From Trichoderma breve (taxonomy: Eukaryota > Ascomycota > Sordariomycetes > Hypocreales > Hypocreaceae), in contig NC_079232.1 of assembly GCF_028502605.1 (NCBI RefSeq), positions 3,038,001-3,102,000 of the forward strand: a stretch of 64,000 nt of DNA, read 5' to 3'. A program made the translations under genes and the position numbers. Shown one piece after another: positions 57,585 through 64,000 of the stretch (the stretch's first letter is position 1; every line of letters starts with the position of its first letter). A model generated the notes under the pieces. The model was not told the DNA's origin. It did no database searches and saw only the letters and a program-made list of their open reading frames with translations.

Positions 57585-58361
57585 TTAGACCATAAATGAC
57601 TCTCCGCAGCCGCATTGCTCCTCTGCTACTAGTTAGCTTCTGAATTTCGTAGAAATATGTGGCCAATGAATCGGCATGACGGGATTGCACGTACTGATAT
57701 TGGGGTTCTTAAACACAAACTTCTGACTCAGTTTATCTTCCGCCCAGTCCATTTCGCTGCCGATGATGCTGAAGAGCGCCTTGCTATCAATCAAGACCTT
57801 GACGCCGTCTTGCTCCACCAGTTCATCGAAAGCGCCCGGCTTGTCGACGTATTCCAGCTGGTAGGCCAGCCCACTGCAGCCTCGGTTCCGTACACCGACC
57901 TTGATGAGCTTCGGGTCGGGTTGGTTGAGCAGTGCGCGCAGCTGTTCCACAGCGGCGGGTGTGAGCTTCATGGCTGCCTTGCGCGCGCGGAGCTTGGAAC
58001 GAGGTCGGGTAGCAGGAGCAGGTTGTGTCTTTGGCGCATCGGTCTCGGCGGTTTTGGGAGATGGAGGAACTGAGGAGGTCGTTGGAGAAGGCGACTGAGC
58101 CTCAACCTGCGGTGGGGCCATCGGCTTGGGTACGGCATCGTGTTGAGGCGGCGGCCGTGTCTCGTGGACACGAGGAAGGGCCTCTGGCTGGGCATGGGAT
58201 GACTTGGAGAGGTTGTCGCTGGTGGGAGGCTCGGGGATCTTGGACGGCAGCGGATAGGAGTGGTAAGCAAAGCCGGCCACTCTGGATGCACACAGGTGGC
58301 GGAAGGACGAGCGGCTGAGGCGCAGCGCAGCGCGGCCGGTAGAGAAGGAGACGTTCATCAT
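57585..58361 (-). CDS. isa1: Iron-sulfur assembly protein Isa1 (A-type)
   Basis: Mitochondrial scaffold or carrier for [4Fe-4S] maturation of aconitase-type and radical-SAM enzymes. Two exons, 58361-57695 and 57622-57585, give 234 residues. A basic N-terminus (GRAALRLSRSSFRHLCASRV) serves as presequence, then a long Pro-rich linker (about 40-120). The A-type domain runs from LTPAAVEQLRALLNQPDPKL, with the three ligand cysteines in NRGCSGLAY (Cys162) and the terminal CGCGESFMV (Cys226, Cys228). Those last 12 residues come from a 38-nt final exon behind a GTACGT donor and AGCAG acceptor. Without it the protein would lose two ligands, so the splice is strongly supported. Two adjacent-codon Mets occur at the start. 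Confidence 0.95.
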
Positions 58362-59961
58362 TGTATCATAAAGATGCTGCCCGAATGTGCATGCTTGGGG
58401 AGTGTGGAAAAGGATTGGATTGGGGTCCGGAGGTTACAAGGTGGGGAGGGTAGATGCGGATGTTTGAAATCAATTTCCCGGCTCAGCTCAGGAACCCTGA
58501 ACGATTATGACATGATCTTTTTGCCGTCGTGTACCGCCGTGCTTTGTGCCCGCAGAGCGTCGGCCGAGCCAATCGGCGTCCGAGAATTAGTCAGTGGCTG
58601 AGGGAAAATGTCGGAATAGCCATTTTTGGTTTGCCGCTACGTACCTTGCTTTGCTTTTGGGCGTGGCGAATGACTAAGGCACTAACAGAGCTTTGACAGT
58701 TGCACAGCTATGAGCTACGAGGTTGGATGCAATATAGCAATAGGTGGAGCTATAGATTCAAGATTGCTATTCTGAGCCTAGATATTAGGCATTACCAATG
58801 TCAGTGGTTGTCTTTGTCGACGTGATTTGACTGTGTTCAAACGGGTTGGGTTCTCTTTCTGATAAAACCCGCGGGTGTTCACCTTAACATGTCTAAGTCC
58901 ACTAATTACAAGCTACAAGATCGAACTGAGATACGATATATGCCTGATAACCTTAAAAAGTAGATGGAGTGGGTGGAGGGTACAAGTCCAATTAGCAACC
59001 CAGGACTTTTGGTTCAAAAGGATCACTATTGAAATTGCTACTTGAACTGAGCCGTCTATCATATAATTGCTAATTGCCGGGTAGGAGAAGTCAAGTAGAA
59101 GACACTGAGACGGAACCCGAAACAAACTGAATGAATCTGTATCTGATATTACCCGAGAGCAACTCATAATACAGAGTCTTCAGGTACTAATGCCATTGCT
59201 GCCACGGAAATCGAGACATAGGCCCAAAAGGATGAACCGGTGAGCAATTGTGGAAATGGTCAATGCCACTAAATGCTGCAAGGGCGCCAAAAGGAGTATT
59301 TCCCGACGACATGCAGGTGCAAGAGGCTGGCTGAAAATGAACAAGGACAACAAAAAAACACAGCAAAGACGCCCTGCTATGAGCCCGAGAAAATAAGCTG
59401 CATGTAGTCTAATGTCCACCTCGATCTCATTCAGCCATGATCGACACGCCCCAGCCACGTCATATGCAGCTGCATTGGCAATTGCATGGATACGAAAGTA
59501 ACCATCACGATGCCATCAATGGACTAAGCATTGGGTTGACTGGGGAGAGATTGAGTTTATCCCTTTTCATCTACGGATACGACGCTGTCATGTAGCTACC
59601 CCTGCCGCTAGCTCTGCCCAGGTGCATTTCAGCTTTGTAGCTCCCAATGGAAATGCCGACCAGCTGTGCTTTTTGTCGTCTCTGCCCGCGACTCAGCTGG
59701 TTTATTGCATGGCAGCTTTGCCCTTTTTCATCCCGAGATGGTGGACGAGTGGAAATTACGGTGGGAAAATCGGCAAATGAGGTCTTCACAATGAGATCAT
59801 GGCTACATGGACTACAGTTAGGTCTTCTATAGTCCTAGTACTATCATCTAGGTCCTAGTGCTGCGATGGGAGTATAAATAGAGATGTAGTAGTTGGTAGA
59901 ACAACTCTTGTCAACCCTGTCCTCCTTTCAGTTCATCATCAACCAAGAACTTTTACACTCC
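58362..59961. other. Intergenic upstream of the GLEYA gene
   Basis: 1.6 kb with no supported gene. The right end contains repeated TCCTAGT words at 59831-59859 and a TATA box at 59873, both part of the promoter of the gene at 59962. Confidence 0.4.
59873..59880 (+). promoter_or_regulatory. TATA box TATAAATA
   Basis: Canonical TATAAATA 82 bp upstream of the start of the secreted adhesin gene, with a CA-rich leader after it. TATA-containing promoters often belong to inducible genes, which suits a cell-surface adhesin. Confidence 0.6.
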
Positions 59962-60918
59962 ATGGCTGTACACAAGACATTGGTTCAGGCCCTCGTGGCT
60001 TCAGCCGCGATGGCTAGTGTTGGCAACGCTCATGCCATCGCCGTCCCTGCTGGCCAGCTAGATGCCCGCACATATCCGACTCCCACGTGTGACCCAAGCC
60101 AAACAGTCACACAGACAGAAACCAAGACAGTCACCTCGTGGAAGGCCCTGTTGACGATTACTCTGGGCGGAGGCACCAAGACGGAGACCAAGACAGAAAT
60201 CTGCACCGTCACCGACACGGAGACGGTCACCCAGACAGAAACCTCTACCACTACCACCACTGTCACTCCCACAATTACACCCCCAAGCTGCCCGACACAG
60301 TGTCCGCCTCCTCCATCGTGTAACAACCTTGGGTTTGACTGGGCATACTACAACAACTCGGCTCGTAACACCGACACAACATACTCTACCTTCCATCCAG
60401 ACTCTTACAAGAAGACAACTCCCATCTATGTGGGCACCACTTCATATGTTGGCGGTCTTTATCAGGACACTGGGACAACTGGCCCCATCTACGATTCCAG
60501 CCGAAACTTTAATCTCGACTTCTTTGCCCTGAACCACCACGCCTACATCTACGCCTGCGAGGCTGGCACATATAGCGTCGACATCCCCTATGCAAACGAC
60601 GCTGTTTATCTATGGACCGGTGCAAATGCCTACTCTGGCTGGACAGACGATAATGCTGTTGCAAAGGCCCGTTACAATCAACCAGACCATATCGCCGGCA
60701 AAGCTAGCTATAAATTCGACATCCCGGCCAATACCTATGTGCCCATCCGCTTCTTCTATGGACAGGCGCAGTATGGCGGAGGTTTCAACTTCAACATTAC
60801 GGCTCCGAGCGGACAAGTCATTGTGAGCAATCAGGAAACGTTTAGCCCGTATGTCGTACGGTATTCGTGCGATGGAACTACGGCGCCCCCGTTTCCGGCA
60901 TTTGGAAAGGAAACTTGA
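59962..60918 (+). CDS. Secreted GLEYA-domain adhesin-like protein
   Basis: Predicted extracellular carbohydrate-binding or adhesion protein. Single exon, 318 residues. A signal peptide fits residues 1-25 (MAVHKTLVQALVASAAMASV, cleaved after NAHA). Residues about 45-110 are Thr-rich with repeated TxTxTET words (TVTQTETKTVTSW, TVTQTETSTTTTTVTPT), a likely O-glycosylated stalk. A Cys/Pro hinge SCPTQCPPPPSC leads to the beta-sandwich: NFNLDFFALNHHAYIYACEA, DDAVYLWTGANAY-like core (NDAVYLWTGANAYSGW), and YVPIRFFYGQAQYGGGFNFN, all typical of GLEYA/PA14-like adhesins. There is no C-terminal hydrophobic tail, so no GPI anchor: it is probably secreted or loosely wall-bound. The start was chosen at ATG 59962 because it gives the signal peptide directly. 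Confidence 0.85.
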   Translation: MAVHKTLVQALVASAAMASVGNAHAIAVPAGQLDARTYPTPTCDPSQTVTQTETKTVTSWKALLTITLGGGTKTETKTEICTVTDTETVTQTETSTTTTTVTPTITPPSCPTQCPPPPSCNNLGFDWAYYNNSARNTDTTYSTFHPDSYKKTTPIYVGTTSYVGGLYQDTGTTGPIYDSSRNFNLDFFALNHHAYIYACEAGTYSVDIPYANDAVYLWTGANAYSGWTDDNAVAKARYNQPDHIAGKASYKFDIPANTYVPIRFFYGQAQYGGGFNFNITAPSGQVIVSNQETFSPYVVRYSCDGTTAPPFPAFGKET

Positions 60919-61373
60919 TTAGCTCTGTCACATCTTTAGGAGAAGGTATCACGGGATATACTGGACGTATTATGTCGAACCTATATCTTAAATAAAATGT
61001 TATCGCGTATTCACTGAGCACACACTTTGCTTCTAATATCTATGCAATGAATTGACGGATCATCTACAAGCTATGAAATACATGCGAATGAGTTTCTTGA
61101 GCCGGCATACTCACTTTGTTAGATATGTTGTCGCACTATATCACTTTGTATATGAGGTACTTCGTCAACTTCCAGTCGATTCTTCAAATCTAAAACCTTC
61201 CTACAAATATGTCTACAGTTACTACCTTCCAAGGTTGCTGAGCACCGCGCTGGAGGGGATCTCTGCACCGGAATATGCCTCGAGGAGGCCAGTCAATAAC
61301 TGCATTAGGCAGATGTTGGTAGTACCGCTCTCCAGGAGTGTGTAAGTCATTGTCATCCAAGCAGTCAGCAAAT
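60919..61373. other. Short intergenic between convergent genes
   Basis: 3' flanks of the adhesin gene and of the uncertain minus-strand gene. No feature seen. Confidence 0.4.
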
Positions 61374-62021
61374 TCACGGTTTCTCAGTCGGCTTCGGTTT
61401 CGCGGGTTTCACTTTGGGATGTTTTCCCTCGATGTGAACATCTTCGACTTGTAGGCGAAACTCCTTGAGCGCGGCCTCTGTGGCATACTCATCAAATCTT
61501 CGAGAGATATACGCCTTGTCGTACTCTTGACGCTCCTCGCCAGGCGCCAGAGGAGGGGGCTGAGAACACTCACCAAGTTTTCCATAGCCGAATTGAGATC
61601 TGTACAGAGACGCCGAAATTGGTCCTGGGCGTTCCCCACCCTGCAAGTGTGCGATGTTGTCGAGAAGCTGGTTTATAGACGCACCAAGAGGACGCTCATC
61701 CGAGTCAGATGAAACAGGCTCAGTTCCAGACTCAGATTCGGTGGTGGTTTCTCCATCTCCAGATCCTTCATCTCCAGGTTCTCGCCAACTTGCGAGCCAT
61801 TTCAATGGCCTCTTCTTCGAAATTCTCAAAAGCGCGTCGACAATCAAGTGGCATAGCAATTGATGTTTGTACACGCCCATTGAGGCTTCTTCTCTGTCCC
61901 GTGGCTGTGGCTGTACCCGCCGCTCTGGATTTGGCTCTGATGGTACATGTAGAGTGGCGGGCGTTGATGGCGGTGATGGCTGATCCAGCCACACAAAGAC
62001 ACTGTCATTGAAGGCAATCAT
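61374..62021 (-). CDS. Uncertain hypothetical protein
   Basis: A single frame open for 215 codons (MIAFNDSVFVWLDQPSPPST ... KPAKPKPTEKP). The C-terminal half reads naturally (RQEYDKAYISRRFDEYATEA, ALKEFRLQVEDVHIEGKHPK). But two other minus-strand frames hold protein-like segments over parts of the same DNA: LDCRRAFENFEEEAIEMARK near 61785-61855 and QDQFRRLCTDLNSAMENL near 61572-61630, the latter ending at a good donor GTGAGTGTT. The real gene may therefore be spliced differently, or may be a decayed copy. I do not recognise a family. It is divergent from the gene at 62598. Confidence 0.4.
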   Translation of the reverse strand: MIAFNDSVFVWLDQPSPPSTPATLHVPSEPNPERRVQPQPRDREEASMGVYKHQLLCHLIVDALLRISKKRPLKWLASWREPGDEGSGDGETTTESESGTEPVSSDSDERPLGASINQLLDNIAHLQGGERPGPISASLYRSQFGYGKLGECSQPPPLAPGEERQEYDKAYISRRFDEYATEAALKEFRLQVEDVHIEGKHPKVKPAKPKPTEKP

Positions 62022-62597
62022 TTTAGTTTCACATTAGTACTCCGGACATCAAGTCTTTCTTTTTCTTTGGTCAAGGTAGTAGATGCCCGGTTTTTAGAGC
62101 ATATGATATTATCGCTATAATTCTCTAGCATCTGCTACATACGTATCTGCTATTATAGCTCCGGACTATACGCTCCTCTAGTGGCCGGTAGTTTTCACTA
62201 GGCAGCTCCAAGTTTGAGACCAGATTGTTGAATTAGCCGCTTCCTGTATTAGTCGATGGATAGTAAGAATTCCAGTTACCTTCGTAATATTTCTGATGGA
62301 TGCACTCTGCCCTGTCAGACAAGCTTTGATGCCCTGTCAGATCCAGATCTCGAGTGGGCTTCAGGCACCAATTTGCCCGATATAGCAAACCACGTTGCGA
62401 GTGGCGTCTTATTCAGTGGAGCGCACTACGTCGGATCCAGCAACATAAGCCTCTGGCAAGCCTTGGAACCGCCTAGCGCAGCCCTTGGCCAGGCACCCGG
62501 TCCCTAAAGTTTCCATCCTTCATCAATCCTCGATCAACAGAGGCATCAAGGCATCGGCGCCATCAAAACATTGCATCTCCACAAAGTCCACAAAGTC
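62022..62597. other. Intergenic, divergent hypothetical genes
   Basis: 576 bp upstream of two divergent genes. Contains a TACTCCGGA word at 62038. No coding frame is supported. Confidence 0.4.
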
Positions 62598-64000
62598 CCG
62601 GCAGTCATGGATGAGGACTTTAACCCGGACGACTGGGAGTTCGCAGTTCCGCTCCCCGCATCCCCGGGGGGCACCGTCCCCAGTATTGAGTTTCCACCGG
62701 AACTACTGAAACCGGATACGTGCGTGGTCAGTCTTGAGAAATGGTGCAGAGCTTGTGGGGAGCCGATGAACAGTGGAGAGTCGTTTGTATCTGGTAAGTT
62801 GAACCGACTGTTTCCCTCTTCCATGTCTGTTGGTTGGTGGGTTTTCGCTGATCGGCTGAATGTACATAGTCTTCCTGGATGATGGCAACGTCAGAATCGT
62901 TGGCGCTCAAGAATATCCGGCTCGTGAAGACGAAGACGAAGATGATGGGTCTGACATGCGGGCGGTCCGTAGACCCTTCTTCAACTGGGATCCCTTTGGT
63001 AGGCGTCTTAAGCCCAGTCACCTCGAGAGTGCCACGATACACACCGAGTGTTTTAATCTGTTCCGACGCAACTGCCCAGATGACCAGGTGGCGCCCCGGC
63101 TGTTGCTTGCGGGACGCTGGAGAAGCCCTTGGGAGGGTGCGCCGAAATTCATATTGACCGTCAAATCCGATGTTACTAGCTTGATACGGCTGGCGGCGAT
63201 AGCATGCAATCTACCGCAGTTGGAATTGATGCCAATGGAGCTCAAGCGCCTGGTGTTTGAAGAGTTGATCACCCAGCCGTGCGCTCTTACTCGCTATTAC
63301 TCTGTTACATCGCTAGCCGCCGATTCGAGCCGCCGGCCTTTGGACGAGCAATTCTCAATGCCCATTGCCAAAGTTGCTCATTGGGAGCGAGGCCAAGGCC
63401 CGGCGAGCGAGGAGGAAGTTCTTCCACCTGTCATTCGAATCATCATTGACTCTCAGGGAATCAGCCGCATCGAGAGGCTTGCAAAAAGGCCCGAAGCACT
63501 TTCACAGCCATCGGATACTGAATTGTATATTGTGGAGAGTCAAGAAACGCTAAAGCACGTTCAGGTGCAATTTCAGGTAACTCACTAATAACCGCCCCAG
63601 TTCAACTATGCTTGTCAACTATCGGGCTAACGACCAGACGATAGTCAGGATTAGCGCGCCTAAGGCACTTTGGAGATGCAAAAGCAACATATCTTCTTCC
63701 CTGGGACACACCCTCACCTCCGGTTGTAGAACATTTGCTAAGCCCAACAGCTGGGCGGCCCAGTCATGCCAGAGTAATGCAATTCGCAACCATTGACCAG
63801 TCAAAGATATCAGGAATTACATTTTTCTTGACATGGGCAAATCATTATGCTTCACCTAGGCCGGCTGGGCCCCAGTTCTTTATGCATGCGCACACCCCCA
63901 AGGAACCTTCTGCTAGATCAACATTCGATAAGCTCCTCTACCCACAAGACTGGGCTGGGGTTTGGAACTATGTGCCGTTTCCACATAACGACCGATTGAT
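62598..64000 (+). CDS. Hypothetical protein, partial (runs off window)
   Basis: Three exons, 62598-62793, 62870-63576 and 63645 to beyond 64000, join in frame; at least 419 residues. Donors are GTAAGT and GTAACT. The last acceptor is the GATAG at 63644, the only one nearby that keeps the frame open (SGLARLRHFG). N-terminal region: MDEDFNPDDWEFAVPLPASP, a possible metal site WCRACGEPM, then WDPFGRR and HTECFNLFRRNC. The middle segment MPMELKRLVFEELIT is F-box-like. The C-terminal part (YLLPWDTPSPP, ISGITFFLTWANHY, DWAGVWNYVPFP) looks beta-rich. From memory this wording belongs to a large family of unnamed Hypocreales proteins. Function unknown; the 3' end is missing. Confidence 0.75.

Overview
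The window is nuclear DNA from a filamentous ascomycete. The genes are spliced, with mostly 50-100 nt introns carrying GT...AG ends and CTAAC-type branch sites. Leaders are pyrimidine-rich, and proteins such as cytochrome c, Ypt1, Lsm1, Rrp42 and Ate1 are of Pezizomycotina type. Intergenic DNA is studded with GTACGAGTAC / TACTCCGTA-like words, and one protein at the right edge looks like a family I associate with Hypocreales. Order Hypocreales is my best guess; genus cannot be read from the sequence. I saw no rRNA, convincing tRNA, CRISPR array, or intact transposon.

Layout. 0.9-3.2 kb: HSF-type transcription factor (minus). 3.2-9.0 kb: gene-poor. 9.0-13.3 kb: head-to-head pair, the replisome adaptor Ctf4/Mcl1/SepB (minus) and a WD40 protein (plus), sharing a 428-bp promoter with an MluI cell-cycle box. 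13.3-19.6 kb: gene-poor. 19.7-22.6 kb: large unrecognised protein (plus). 24.4-25.5 kb: Rab GTPase Ypt1 (minus), divergent from an unrecognised protein at 26.9-27.9 kb. 28.5-31.5 kb: Lsm1 and a Nudix/diphosphoinositol-polyphosphate phosphohydrolase (both minus). 31.5-35.9 kb: gene-poor. 35.9-39.8 kb: arginyl-tRNA-protein transferase Ate1, then exosome subunit Rrp42 (plus). 40.0-42.3 kb: a predicted mitochondrial membrane protein (minus) and cytochrome c (plus), head to head. 42.8-46.5 kb: Rix7-like AAA ATPase (minus) and ESCRT-III Vps20 (plus), head to head. 46.7-47.9 kb: fructosamine/ketosamine-3-kinase (minus). 48.5 kb: small Cys-containing protein (minus). 50.8-52.4 kb: succinyl-CoA ligase beta (minus). 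54.2-56.7 kb: CYP52-like P450 (plus) converging on an O6-alkylguanine-DNA alkyltransferase (minus). 57.6-58.4 kb: Isa1-type Fe-S assembly protein (minus). 60.0-60.9 kb: secreted GLEYA-type adhesin (plus). 61.4-64.0 kb: an uncertain hypothetical gene (minus) and a truncated lineage-specific hypothetical protein (plus).

Most genes are core housekeeping functions: DNA replication, RNA decay, ribosome assembly, trafficking, mitochondrial energy and Fe-S metabolism. They are not an operon or biosynthetic cluster, and I find no clear new multi-gene system. The best leads are: (1) a Rix7-like protein whose first AAA module has lost its canonical Walker B, arginine-finger and Walker A Thr positions; (2) a cytochrome c gene whose 387-nt first intron is open in frame with exon 2 for 84 codons behind an ATG and holds a CCAAT box; (3) an ATE1 first intron of 646 nt that stays open in frame; (4) a TTATCGATAA palindrome shared by two promoters.
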